The position numbers and the translations under genes are program-made. From Clostridiales bacterium UBA7273 (lineage in GTDB: Bacteria; Bacillota; Clostridia; Oscillospirales; Oscillospiraceae), in assembly GCA_002472405.1 (NCBI GenBank), contig DKRV01000023.1:1-39980 (forward strand): DNA of 39,980 nt. The letters run 5' to 3'. This document shows positions 1-7,121 of this stretch, piece after piece (position 1 is the stretch's first letter; each line of letters begins with the position of its first letter). Under the pieces are notes generated by a model. The model was not told the DNA's origin, did no database searches, and was given only the letters and a program-made list of their open reading frames with translations.

Positions 1-291
1 CAGGAATGGTACCAGAACTGCCATGTAGCCCATCCAGGTGAACTTCTTGCTGAGCTTGCGGTAAGCCGCAACAGGGCTCATGCCGGTCTTACGACCAATG
101 GTAAATTCGCCAACCATAACGGCGAGGCCGACCAATACCGCAAGAACGAGGTAAACGAGCAGGAAGGCGAAGCCGCCGCTCATACCCATCTTGTACGGGA
201 AGCCCCAAATGTTGCCCAGACCGACTGCCGAACCGATAGCGGCCATCAGGAAACCAAAGTTGGAGCCAAACGAAGCGCGATTGTTTTCCAT
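1..291 (-). CDS. Sodium-dependent transporter, NSS/SNF family (N-terminal part only)
   Basis: Leftward gene cut by the window edge; the first 97 residues are visible. NSS (neurotransmitter:sodium symporter) proteins import amino acids or related amines together with Na+. The hallmark first transmembrane helix, GSAVGLGNIWGFPY at about residues 20-33, is present; this unwound helix binds Na+ and substrate in the LeuT family. It is followed by the second helix and the GEFTIGRKTG loop typical of bacterial members. The ATG at 291 is preceded by AAAGGAGAG at good spacing. The DeoR-type regulator lies upstream on the same strand, 387 bases away. Substrate cannot be told from this fragment. Confidence 0.9.
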   Translation of the reverse strand, partial: MENNRASFGSNFGFLMAAIGSAVGLGNIWGFPYKMGMSGGFAFLLVYLVLAVLVGLAVMVGEFTIGRKTGMSPVAAYRKLSKKFTWMGYMAVLVPFL

Positions 292-330
292 AACTTTCTC
301 TCCTTTAAATAAATGCTTTCGCTGGAAACT

Positions 331-358
331 ATTCTAATTGTTAAAAAATTGATTACAA
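331..358 (-). promoter_or_regulatory. Possible promoter of the NSS transporter gene
   Basis: On the minus strand TTGTAA (353-358), a 16-base spacer and TAGAAT (331-336) lie about 40 bases ahead of the start codon. The -35 box is only moderate, so this is tentative. Confidence 0.45.
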
Positions 359-525
359 TAGTTTTGCTCGGATATTAACTTGCTCTTAACACGGGCCGAC
401 GATGTCTTTACGGAAACTTATGCGATTGGACGTAAAATTGGTAATAGTTTGTTCATAAGCAAGCCAAAAATAGCTCGAAAATGGCACATGGCACCTGCCA
501 GACGTTAACAAACAGGCCAAAAAAG

Positions 526-555
526 CGTTAATTTGCTTAACGTTTTGTTAAAACG
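526..555. promoter_or_regulatory. Overlapping inverted repeats, candidate operator
   Basis: CGTTAA-N5-TTAACG (526-542) runs directly into CGTTTT-GTT-AAAACG (541-555). The first resembles the perfect repeat next to the DeoR-type promoter at 1474-1493 (both read GCG..TTAA, 4-5 bases, TTAA..CG), so the same repressor may bind here. Confidence 0.45.
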
Positions 556-614
556 CTGACGTTTCACTGGCTATTAGCTAAATTAATATGCATATTATAA
601 ATATGTATAGGAAA

Positions 615-647
615 TAAGAAAAATGCAGCCGTTTTACAGGCTGCATT
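615..647 (-). terminator. Intrinsic terminator of the DeoR-type gene
   Basis: Stem AATGCAGCC / GGCTGCATT (622-630 with 639-647), 8-base loop, and a U-rich tail on the minus strand (615-622). It lies just beyond the stop codon at 679. Confidence 0.8.
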
Positions 648-678
648 AAACTATAATTATTATATATTTTAAGTGTCG

Positions 679-1431
679 TCAGACGCAGTCAACATTCACC
701 GAGTAGGCAAGCTTATCGGCAACGGCGCTGTCGCTTTTGCCGGTGATGAGCGCGTCGCATTCTCTTAGATTTACTATGTGCGCTATCGAGCGCTTGCCGA
801 GCTTTGAGGAATCGCACAGAACGTATTTGTGCTTTGCGTTTTTCAGCACCGCGCTCTCCACGGCCGCAACGGCTATGTTGTCGCTGTAAACCTCGCCGTC
901 GTCATCGATGGCGTCGCAGCTTATGAAAGCGTAGTCAACGCAGATGCCGTTAAAGAAATTGTAGGCCTCGTTTCCGATAATGGTTCCGGTCGAGCTGCGG
1001 ATTATGCCGCCGCAGATGTGAACATCGAGCGAAGCGCAGTGCGCGAGAAAGTCCGCTGCCTGCATGGAGTTTGTATATATGGTTGCCGAGTCCATATCGT
1101 CAAGGAGGTTGCTGAGCGCATAAACTGTCGTTCCGCTGCCGAGCGAAATGGAGTCGCCGTCGTGAACAAGCTGGCGTGCCCTCGTTGCGATGCGCCGCTT
1201 TTCCGAAACGCTCTTGTGCAGCTTGCTGTCAAACGTCTCATCCGGAAAACGGTTTGCGGACATAACGCCGCCGTAGGTGCGGATGATGAGCTTTCTGCTC
1301 TGCATGTCCGCAAGCTGCTTGCGCAGCGTCGATACGGAAACGCCGAGGTATTCGCTCAGCGCGCTGACTGACATTTCTCTGCGGCTTTCAAGGATGCTTA
1401 TTATCTTCTGCTCACGAATGCCGGTCTTCAT
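679..1431 (-). CDS. DeoR-family transcriptional repressor
   Basis: Encodes 250 residues, the usual size of DeoR/GlpR-type repressors of sugar and polyol catabolism. An N-terminal winged helix-turn-helix (about residues 5-55, with SVSALSEYLGVSVSTLRKQL) is followed by the DeoRC sensor domain, a relative of ribose-5-phosphate isomerase that binds a phosphorylated sugar. Family motifs seen are the GSGTT phosphate loop near residue 99 and the CDSSKLGKRS segment near the C-terminus. ATG at 1431 is chosen over an in-frame GTG at 1440 because GGGAG sits about 9 bases upstream of the ATG and would abut the GTG. It is divergent from the TIM-barrel/kinase/dehydrogenase cluster and is the obvious candidate regulator; its effector is probably a phosphorylated intermediate of that pathway (inference). 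Confidence 0.92.
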   Translation of the reverse strand: MKTGIREQKIISILESRREMSVSALSEYLGVSVSTLRKQLADMQSRKLIIRTYGGVMSANRFPDETFDSKLHKSVSEKRRIATRARQLVHDGDSISLGSGTTVYALSNLLDDMDSATIYTNSMQAADFLAHCASLDVHICGGIIRSSTGTIIGNEAYNFFNGICVDYAFISCDAIDDDGEVYSDNIAVAAVESAVLKNAKHKYVLCDSSKLGKRSIAHIVNLRECDALITGKSDSAVADKLAYSVNVDCV

Positions 1432-1473
1432 ATTTACCACTCCCAGATATGAAAAATCGTGTTTTGTCCAAAG

Positions 1474-1499
1474 CGTATTAACCGCTTAATACGATTATA
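1474..1499 (-). promoter_or_regulatory. DeoR-gene promoter with abutting perfect inverted repeat (operator)
   Basis: On the minus strand a perfect TATAAT (-10, 1494-1499) is followed at once by the perfect 8-base inverted repeat CGTATTAA-CCGC-TTAATACG (1474-1493), which would cover the transcription start. This placement is typical of an autorepressor operator. The -35 box is weak (TTTATT near 1517-1522). Confidence 0.6.
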
Positions 1500-1563
1500 T
1501 GACGTATGCGTAGAAAAATAAAGAACTTTTTTGTTAGAAATCCATAAAGTTTTCGGATAATTC

Positions 1564-1602
1564 CGCGCAAAACCGAAAACGTTTTGCGCGTTTTGCGCAA
1601 AA
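1564..1602. promoter_or_regulatory. Inverted repeat plus palindrome, candidate operator
   Basis: CGCGCAAAAC (1564-1573) and GTTTTGCGCG (1581-1590) form a perfect 10-base inverted repeat, followed immediately by the perfect palindrome TTTTGCGCAAAA (1591-1602). It lies 47 bases upstream of the -35 box at 1649. The binding protein is unknown. Confidence 0.45.
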
Positions 1603-1648
1603 ATGCAATGATCTTCCTTTTCGGATGGTTTAGGCCGAGTTCCGCGAG

Positions 1649-1677
1649 TTGACGAAAAGCGAAAATCAGGTTATTTT
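1649..1677 (+). promoter_or_regulatory. Promoter of the first TIM-barrel gene
   Basis: TTGACG (1649-1654), 17-base spacer, TATTTT (1672-1677). The spacer contains the repeats CGAAAA-GCGAAAA (1653-1665), of the TTTCG/CGAAA type often bound by DeoR-family repressors; a similar pair occurs ahead of the second copy at 3242-3257. Confidence 0.55.
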
Positions 1678-1697
1678 AATGTCGCATAAAATGCAAG

Positions 1698-1730
1698 ATG
1701 CTATACGATCCTGCGGATTTAGTATAGCAT
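1698..1730 (+). promoter_or_regulatory. Strong leader hairpin before the first TIM-barrel gene
   Basis: ATGCTATAC (1698-1706) pairs perfectly with GTATAGCAT (1722-1730). Inside, ATCC and GGAT add a further stem around a TGC loop. It starts about 14 bases after the predicted transcription start and has no U-run, so it is not an intrinsic terminator. It could be an RNA stability or protein-binding element, or a DNA operator. Confidence 0.55.
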
Positions 1731-1774
1731 GCAAATTCAGTTCAAATCAATATTTTTATAAGGAGACGAAGAAA

Positions 1775-2446
1775 ATGAAACCTGAGATCATAATAATGCT
1801 GACACATCACGATGTGACCGTGAAGGACGCAGGCGAGATATTTGAGCAGTGCAAGGATCTGCCGGTAAAGTTCTGGGGCTTCAAGAATGTCGGCCTGCCG
1901 AAGGACGAGATGAAGAAGGTAGCCGGAGCAATGAAGGCAGCAGGCAAGACCACATTCCTCGAGGTCGTGACCTATGACGAGGCAAGCTGCCTTGACGGCG
2001 CACAGACTGCAATTGACTGCGGCTTTGACTACCTGATGGGCACAGTATACTATGACTCCGTAGCAAAGCTTCTGAAAGAAAACGGCATGGCATATCTGCC
2101 GTTCGTCGGCAAGGTCTCCGGCAGCCCGAGCATCCTCGAGGGCACGAACGAAGAGATCATTCAGAACGCAAAGGATCTGATGGCCAAGGGCATCAAGGGC
2201 TTTGACATTCTTGCATACCGCCACGTCGTTGACGGCGAGAAGCTCGCACGCGAGTTCTGCGCTGCAATTGACGCCGAGATCTGCATAGCAGGCTCGATCA
2301 ACAGCTTTGCACGCATCGACACCATGTTCGATATCGGACCCTGGACCTTCACCATGGGCTCTGCACTGTTCGAGAAGAAGTTCGTTGCCGACGGTAGCTT
2401 CCGCGATAACCTCAAGGCTGTTGCCGACTACATGGCGGCAAAATAA
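1775..2446 (+). CDS. TIM-barrel protein of unknown function, copy 1
   Basis: 223 residues, no signal peptide or membrane segment, so cytoplasmic. Eight short hydrophobic strands can be traced in order (about residues 4-9, 31-37, 59-66, 85-89, 106-112, 142-149, 168-175, 191-199), the pattern of a complete (beta/alpha)8 barrel. The late glycine motifs GSI (173-175) and GSAL (195-198) sit where HisA/PriA-like and aldolase-like barrels bind a substrate phosphate. I do not recognise the family. In context it could be an isomerase or aldolase for a phosphorylated carbohydrate (inference). ATG at 1775 follows AAGGAGA at good spacing; upstream in-frame codons lack a ribosome site. It differs from copy 2 (3458-4129) at only two residues, 178 (F/Y) and 222 (A/S). 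Confidence 0.8.
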   Translation: MKPEIIIMLTHHDVTVKDAGEIFEQCKDLPVKFWGFKNVGLPKDEMKKVAGAMKAAGKTTFLEVVTYDEASCLDGAQTAIDCGFDYLMGTVYYDSVAKLLKENGMAYLPFVGKVSGSPSILEGTNEEIIQNAKDLMAKGIKGFDILAYRHVVDGEKLAREFCAAIDAEICIAGSINSFARIDTMFDIGPWTFTMGSALFEKKFVADGSFRDNLKAVADYMAAK

Positions 2447-2500
2447 GCTTGCCAAACGCGCACAAGACATGATAAAGTAAGCCGACAAGGAGGGATGATC

Positions 2501-3004
2501 ATGACAGATCTCACAATAGGTCAGGCTCAGCGGATGACCGCGCCTGCACCGTTTGCACTGCTTACCTCGGCAGATAAAGAGGGAAAGACCAACATCATGG
2601 CCGTCTCGTGGTGGACTTATCTCAGCAACCATCCCGTGAAGATCGGCGCATGCCTGAGCAATAAGGGCTACAGCGGCGGAAATATCCGCGAGGGCGGAGA
2701 GTTTGCGATATGCGTTGTTGACGAGCAGCTCAAGGACTCGGCGCTGCAATGCGGCCGCTGCTCGGGCAGAAGCACGGATAAGGCTGCCGAGCTTGGCATC
2801 GAGCTTGCCGAAGCAAAGATGATATCGCCCAAGGTCGTTGCAGCGAGCAAGGTCGTTTTCGAGTGTAAGCTCAGCGATATGCTCGAGGTCGGCGATCACA
2901 CATTTTTTGTGGCCGACGTTGTTTCCGCCTACGGCGATGACAGCAAAAAGCAGCTGTTTGCATACGACGGCTACGGCCGTCTCGGCACCGCTGCTGAGGG
3001 CTGA
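2501..3004 (+). CDS. Flavin reductase-like (FMN-binding split-barrel) protein
   Basis: 167 residues matching the flavin-reductase-like domain in layout: an N-terminal segment ending in PAPFALLTSADKEGKTNIMAVSWW, then SNHPVKIGACLSNKGYSGGNI, and FAICVVDEQLK. These are the typical strands that cradle FMN. Family members reduce flavins with NAD(P)H or simply bind FMN; the substrate here is unknown. ATG at 2501 is preferred because AAGGAGGG (2487-2494) lies 6 bases upstream, whereas the in-frame ATG at 2495 would touch it. The gene sits 54 bases after TIM-barrel copy 1 and ends at a strong terminator, so these two genes form one transcription unit, with copy 2 separately controlled. Confidence 0.85.
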   Translation: MTDLTIGQAQRMTAPAPFALLTSADKEGKTNIMAVSWWTYLSNHPVKIGACLSNKGYSGGNIREGGEFAICVVDEQLKDSALQCGRCSGRSTDKAAELGIELAEAKMISPKVVAASKVVFECKLSDMLEVGDHTFFVADVVSAYGDDSKKQLFAYDGYGRLGTAAEG

Positions 3005-3024
3005 TAAATCAAATTGCGCGTTTT

Positions 3025-3058
3025 GCACGGAGCACTCAGGTGCTCCGTGCATTTTTTT
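3025..3058 (+). terminator. Intrinsic terminator after the flavin reductase-like gene
   Basis: Perfect 11-base stem GCACGGAGCAC / GTGCTCCGTGC (3025-3035 with 3040-3050), loop TCAG, then A and seven T. Confidence 0.93.
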
Positions 3059-3457
3059 ACAAAAGACCTGTTGGACTCCATATAAGCGCTTTTAACAATT
3101 ACGACATGCGTTATTTGTGCAAAAGAGCAAAGAACGTGTAGGAAACGGCAAATTTTAATCGAGAAATTGTTAAAAATGCATCATACTTTAGCTAAATAAA
3201 GTGTAAAAATTTTTACGTCTTTTTTGTGAAAAATGTAAAAAACGAAAAAAGCGAAACGCGCATTTTTGCCTGTAAATGAGCGAAATGCGAAAAACAAAAA
3301 AATGATCGCCAAGTTAAGCATAATCCACAATTTTTGCGCGCACGATTTTTATTTACATTCAAAAAATTCTGAAATATTATTATTTGCGTAAAAAGCTTCG
3401 CAGCAGCGAAACAAGCAAAAGTAAACGGTTTGACTAAATGAAAAGGAGACGAAGAAA
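3059..3457. promoter_or_regulatory. 399-base AT-rich regulatory region before TIM-barrel copy 2
   Basis: No gene seen. It holds an 11-base inverted repeat with distant arms (TTTTAACAATT at 3090-3100, AATTGTTAAAA at 3165-3175), a perfect 14-base palindrome GTAAAAATTTTTAC (3203-3216), CGAAA repeats (ACGAAAAAAGCGAAAC 3242-3257; GCGAAATGCGAAAAA 3280-3294) and an inverted TTCGC-AGCA-GCGAA just upstream of the gene (from about 3394). A possible promoter is TTACAT-17-ATTATT around 3353-3381. This is far more upstream DNA than a constitutive gene needs. Confidence 0.5.
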
Positions 3458-4129
3458 ATGAAACCTGAGATCATAATAATGCTGACCCATCACGATGTGA
3501 CCGTAAAGGACGCAGGCGAAATATTCGAGCAGTGCAAGGATCTGCCGGTAAAGTTCTGGGGCTTCAAGAATGTCGGCCTGCCGAAGGATGAGATGAAGAA
3601 GGTAGCCGGAGCAATGAAGGCAGCAGGAAAGACCACATTCCTCGAGGTCGTGACCTATGACGAGGCAAGCTGCCTTGACGGCGCACAGACTGCAATTGAC
3701 TGCGGCTTTGATTACCTGATGGGCACAGTATACTATGACTCCGTAGCAAAGCTTCTGAAAGAAAACGGCATGGCATATCTGCCGTTTGTCGGCAAGGTCT
3801 CCGGCAGCCCGAGTATCCTCGAGGGCACGAACGAAGAGATCATCCAGAACGCAAAGGACCTTATGGCAAAGGGCATCAAGGGCTTTGACATTCTTGCATA
3901 CCGCCACGTCGTTGACGGCGAGAAGCTCGCACGAGAGTTCTGCGCTGCAATTGACGCAGAGATCTGCATAGCAGGCTCGATAAACAGCTATGCACGCATC
4001 GATACCATGTTCGACATCGGACCCTGGACCTTCACCATGGGCTCTGCACTGTTCGAGAAGAAGTTCGTTGCCGACGGTAGCTTCCGCGATAACCTCAAGG
4101 CTGTTGCTGACTACATGGCATCCAAGTAA
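3458..4129 (+). CDS. TIM-barrel protein of unknown function, copy 2
   Basis: Near-identical twin of the gene at 1775-2446: 221 of 223 residues agree (F178Y, A222S), and most base differences are silent. The matching block begins at the ribosome site AAGGAGACGAAGAAAATG and ends at the stop codon; upstream regions are unrelated apart from short CGAAA repeats. That means a recent duplication or gene conversion of the coding unit with separate promoters. The same eight-strand barrel and GSI / GSAL motifs are present. It is followed after 57 bases by the APC permease, kinase and dehydrogenase genes on the same strand, so it may head the second transcription unit of the cluster. Function is unknown; a sugar-phosphate isomerase or aldolase role is inferred from context. 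Confidence 0.8.
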   Translation: MKPEIIIMLTHHDVTVKDAGEIFEQCKDLPVKFWGFKNVGLPKDEMKKVAGAMKAAGKTTFLEVVTYDEASCLDGAQTAIDCGFDYLMGTVYYDSVAKLLKENGMAYLPFVGKVSGSPSILEGTNEEIIQNAKDLMAKGIKGFDILAYRHVVDGEKLAREFCAAIDAEICIAGSINSYARIDTMFDIGPWTFTMGSALFEKKFVADGSFRDNLKAVADYMASK

Positions 4130-4186
4130 ACCGTATTTAACTGCATGTGATGCAGCTTGAATAATTTATAGGGAGGTATAATACTC

Positions 4187-5509
4187 GTGGAAGAAAACAA
4201 CAAACTTAAAAAAGCCTTGACCGCCGCAGGTATATGGTCGGTCGCGGTCGGCGCTGTTATTTCCGGCAGCTACTATGGCTGGAACTACATCGCATCCGAG
4301 ACAAACTTCACAGGCTGTCTCATCGCAATGGCAATTGCAACACTGTTCTACATCCCCTTCGCATTCATGTTCGCAGAGCTGGCAACCGCTATCCCCAGCT
4401 CCGCAGGCCCCGCAGCCTACACCGAAAAGGCCTTTGGCCGCGGCGCAGGCTTCTTCGCAGGCTTCAGCTATCTTGTTGAATCCCTGTTCTGCACGCCCGG
4501 TATCTGCATTGCGGTCGGTGCATATGTTCACACTCTGTTCCCGGTAGTTCCGGCAGTCGTCGCATCCGTTGTTGCATACCTGATATTCCTGTTCATCAAC
4601 ATGCGCGGCATTGAGGCCGGTCAGCTCATCGGCCTTATCGTCACCATTATCGGTGTTGCAGGCGTTGTTTTCTACGCATGCATCGGCCTGCCCCACGCAG
4701 ACTTCAGCCTGCTCGGCAAGATGGGTGACCTCGGCGGCGTAAAGGGCATCTTCGTCGCTATCCCCTATGCAGTATGGTTCTACCTCGCATTTGAGGCAGG
4801 CGGCATGGGCGCAGAGGAATGCAAGAATCCTTCCAAGGACATCCCTAAGGGATTTATCGTCGGCATCTTCACGCTGCTCATCGGCGGCATGCTCATGCTC
4901 GTGACCACCTTCTCGCTCCTGCCCAAGGAAGAGCTTCTTAAGAACGACGCTCCTATCGCAAACGTAATCAACCACCTCTTCGGCGAAGGCAGCACGATGA
5001 GCATCGTATTCATTGTCATCGCAATGATCGGCCTGATCGCATCCCTCAACGGCATCATCATCGGCCAGTCCCGTCAGACCTACGCACTTGCGCGCTGCAA
5101 GTGCCTGCCCGGCTTCCTCGGCAAGCTCGATAAGAACGGCACCCCGATCAACGCACTTCTCGTTACCTCCGTCATCGGCATCGTCCTTACCCTCATCGGC
5201 TCGGTTGACGTTATCGTTGTTATCGCAAACATGGGTTCCGCATTCATGGCTCTTTGCTGCTTCATCTCCTGGATCAAGCTCGCAAAGGATCAGCCGGATA
5301 TGCCCCGTCCCTACAAGTGCCCCCGTTGGCTCGGCTACATCGGCATTCCTTTCTGCCTTATCGTTGCGTTCTGCTCGCTGTACAGCGCAGTAACCGCAGG
5401 TACTCTGTTCTACATCGCAGTTGCATTCTTCGTGATCGCAATGATCTACTACGCAGCCGTCTGCAAGAAGAAGAACGGTACCTTCCTGGTTGAGCCCGAA
5501 GATCAGTGA
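4187..5509 (+). CDS. APC-superfamily permease (ethanolamine/amino acid permease-like)
   Basis: 440 residues with about 12 hydrophobic helices, a cytoplasmic-membrane importer. The first helix carries the APC-type GAVISGSYYGWN motif (residues about 22-33), and the middle segment reads WFYLAFEAGGMGAEECKNPSKDIPKG, close to the pattern of the ethanolamine permease subgroup. Family members take up amino acids or small amines by proton or sodium symport. It starts with GTG at 4187, preceded by GGGAGG 10 bases upstream. Lying between the TIM-barrel copy and an FGGY kinase, it probably imports the cluster's substrate, unusual for an APC protein if that substrate is a polyol; an amine- or amino-containing compound is therefore worth considering. 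Confidence 0.88.
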   Translation: MEENNKLKKALTAAGIWSVAVGAVISGSYYGWNYIASETNFTGCLIAMAIATLFYIPFAFMFAELATAIPSSAGPAAYTEKAFGRGAGFFAGFSYLVESLFCTPGICIAVGAYVHTLFPVVPAVVASVVAYLIFLFINMRGIEAGQLIGLIVTIIGVAGVVFYACIGLPHADFSLLGKMGDLGGVKGIFVAIPYAVWFYLAFEAGGMGAEECKNPSKDIPKGFIVGIFTLLIGGMLMLVTTFSLLPKEELLKNDAPIANVINHLFGEGSTMSIVFIVIAMIGLIASLNGIIIGQSRQTYALARCKCLPGFLGKLDKNGTPINALLVTSVIGIVLTLIGSVDVIVVIANMGSAFMALCCFISWIKLAKDQPDMPRPYKCPRWLGYIGIPFCLIVAFCSLYSAVTAGTLFYIAVAFFVIAMIYYAAVCKKKNGTFLVEPEDQ

Positions 5510-5548
5510 TAGGCTCTTTTGAAACATCATAATTAACCAAAACGCCAT

Positions 5549-5576
5549 AGCGGCATCGTCAAATGGCGGTGCCGCT
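5549..5576 (+). other. Small inverted repeat between permease and kinase genes
   Basis: AGCGGCA (5549-5555) pairs with TGCCGCT (5570-5576) around a 14-base loop. No proper U-run follows, so it is at most an intercistronic processing or stability hairpin. Confidence 0.35.
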
Positions 5577-5607
5577 GTTGTCATTTTACAAAAAAGGAGC
5601 AAAAATT

Positions 5608-7101
5608 ATGAGTTATGTAATCGGCGTTGACCTCGGTACGCAGTCGCTCAAGGGCCTGCTTGTCGATCCCGAGGGCAAGATCGTCGCAGAAGCAACCTGT
5701 GCACACGATCCCATATACCCCAATCCCGGCTGGGCAGAGCAGCCCGTTGAGGATTATCTCCACTCTTTCACAACCGTTATAAAGCAGCTCGTTGCCGATT
5801 CCGGCATTGATCCTGCCGAGATCGGAACGATCGGCATGGACGCAATAAACGACTCAGTCATAGCGACCGACGAAAACGGTAATGCGCTTATGAACTGCAT
5901 CATCTGGCTCGACCGCCGCGCCGAGGCAGAGACTGCCGAGATCGCAAAGATAGTCGATCCTGCGCGCGTGTTTGAGGTCTCCGGCCTTAACCTCGACTCG
6001 ACCCACACCGCGGCAAAGATGCTGTGGATAAAGAAAAACAGACCCGACGTCTTTGAAAAGGCAAAATATCTTCTGAACGTTGACAGCTATCTGGTATACT
6101 GGATGACGGGCGCTGCCGCCGTTGACTATGCTCAGGCATCGGCCTCGATGATCTACAACGTTGCGGAGAAAACATGGTCGCCCGAGATGGCAAACGTCTT
6201 CGGTCTTGACCCCGAGCTTCTCGGCAAGATCGTAAAGGCAGAAACCGTCGTCGGCACGCTGTCGGCGCCCGTTGCACATCGCCTCGGCCTTACCACAAAG
6301 ACCAAGGTCATCTGCGGCACCGGCGATGAGCACAGCGCATGCCTCGGCTCCGGCCTCGTAAAGCCCGGTATGGTCTGCGATATCACCGGCACTGCCGAGC
6401 CTGTTGCCGGAACCTCCGCAAAGCCTGTTTTCGATAAGAAGGGCCTTGTTGAGACTCATCACTCCGCCGACTCCCGTCTGTGGCTTATAGAGAATCCCGG
6501 CTTTGTTTCCGGCGGCTCGACCAGATGGTATAAGGACACCATCCTGCGCCTGCCGAATTATGACCTGATGAACACTCAGGCAAAGCGCAGCCCGATCGGC
6601 TCGAACGGGATCACCTTCCTGCCCTGCATGGGCGGCGCAATGACCCCCAACTGGAACGGCAGCGCACGCGGCACGTTCACGGGCCTTACGCTCAGCCACA
6701 CGCTCGACGATATGTCGCGTGCGGTATTCGAGGGCATTTCCTTCGGCCTTAAGGACAACGTTGACAGATTTGAAGAGATCGGCATGGACTGCTCAAGTGT
6801 CCGCATAGTCGGCGGCTCTACGAAGTCTCCGTTCTGGTGCCAGATGAAGGCCGACGTTCTCGGCAAGCCGCTGGTTGCGACCAAGAACCCCGAAGGCGCG
6901 GCTATCGGCGCTGCGATGCTCGCATCGGTCGCAGAGGGCAACTTCGCAAATCTCGATGAGGCAGCAGAGGCAATGGTCGAGCTTGGCGCAACCTATGAGC
7001 CTGACCTGAGCAAAAAGGCTGCCTACGACGAGGCATACGCACGCTACTACGAGTGCTACTACACCATGGAGCCGTTCTTTAACAAGTATTACAAAGCATA
7101 A
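5608..7101 (+). CDS. FGGY-family carbohydrate kinase (xylulokinase-like)
   Basis: 497 residues, normal for the family. FGGY kinases transfer phosphate from ATP to a hydroxyl of a sugar, ketose or polyol. The N-terminal ATP-binding motif DLGTQSLKG (8-16), the WLDRRAEAE segment (100-108) and the catalytic-Asp motif GTGDEHSACLGSG (D240) are all visible, as is the C-terminal ATPase motif RIVGGSTKSPFWCQM. It most resembles xylulokinase-like members, but the substrate cannot be fixed from sequence. ATG at 5608 follows AAGGAG at good spacing. It lies between the permease and the glycerol-1-phosphate-dehydrogenase-like gene (20 bases apart), suggesting phosphorylation of an imported polyol or ketose followed by oxidation. 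Confidence 0.92.
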   Translation: MSYVIGVDLGTQSLKGLLVDPEGKIVAEATCAHDPIYPNPGWAEQPVEDYLHSFTTVIKQLVADSGIDPAEIGTIGMDAINDSVIATDENGNALMNCIIWLDRRAEAETAEIAKIVDPARVFEVSGLNLDSTHTAAKMLWIKKNRPDVFEKAKYLLNVDSYLVYWMTGAAAVDYAQASASMIYNVAEKTWSPEMANVFGLDPELLGKIVKAETVVGTLSAPVAHRLGLTTKTKVICGTGDEHSACLGSGLVKPGMVCDITGTAEPVAGTSAKPVFDKKGLVETHHSADSRLWLIENPGFVSGGSTRWYKDTILRLPNYDLMNTQAKRSPIGSNGITFLPCMGGAMTPNWNGSARGTFTGLTLSHTLDDMSRAVFEGISFGLKDNVDRFEEIGMDCSSVRIVGGSTKSPFWCQMKADVLGKPLVATKNPEGAAIGAAMLASVAEGNFANLDEAAEAMVELGATYEPDLSKKAAYDEAYARYYECYYTMEPFFNKYYKA

Positions 7102-7121
7102 TTAAAAAGGAAGTAATCAAA

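Larger units (their letters stand above)
292..678. other. 387-base intergenic region with clustered inverted repeats
   Basis: AT-rich, no credible gene. From right to left it holds the terminator of the DeoR-type gene (615-647), an inverted repeat CGTTTT-GTT-AAAACG (541-555), an overlapping inverted repeat CGTTAA-TTTGC-TTAACG (526-542), a related half-site GACGTTAAC near 511-519, and a possible leftward promoter (331-358). The repeats look like repressor sites. Confidence 0.6.
1441..1774. other. Divergent regulatory region of the carbohydrate cluster
   Basis: 334 bases between the DeoR-type gene and the first TIM-barrel gene, with no gene seen. Besides the autoregulatory site it holds an inverted repeat CGCGCAAAAC-N7-GTTTTGCGCG (1564-1590), the adjacent 12-base palindrome TTTTGCGCAAAA (1591-1602), a rightward promoter (1649-1677) and a strong leader hairpin (1698-1730). 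Confidence 0.65.

Noticed and set aside
1698..1730. Leader hairpin as an intrinsic terminator
   Set aside because: No run of T follows the stem on either strand.
1742..3052. Very long open frame on the minus strand opposite the TIM-barrel and flavin reductase-like genes
   Set aside because: It is antisense to two well-supported genes; codon bias of highly expressed genes (few codons giving antisense stops) explains it, and its composition is cysteine- and alanine-rich without any family motif.
4130..4186. T-box or riboswitch ahead of the APC permease
   Set aside because: Only 57 bases lie between the genes, too short for a T-box, and no known aptamer core was seen.
4166..5602. Long minus-strand open frame opposite the APC permease
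   Set aside because: Extremely Cys/Asp/Glu-rich translation, the expected antisense image of a membrane protein gene; no ribosome site.
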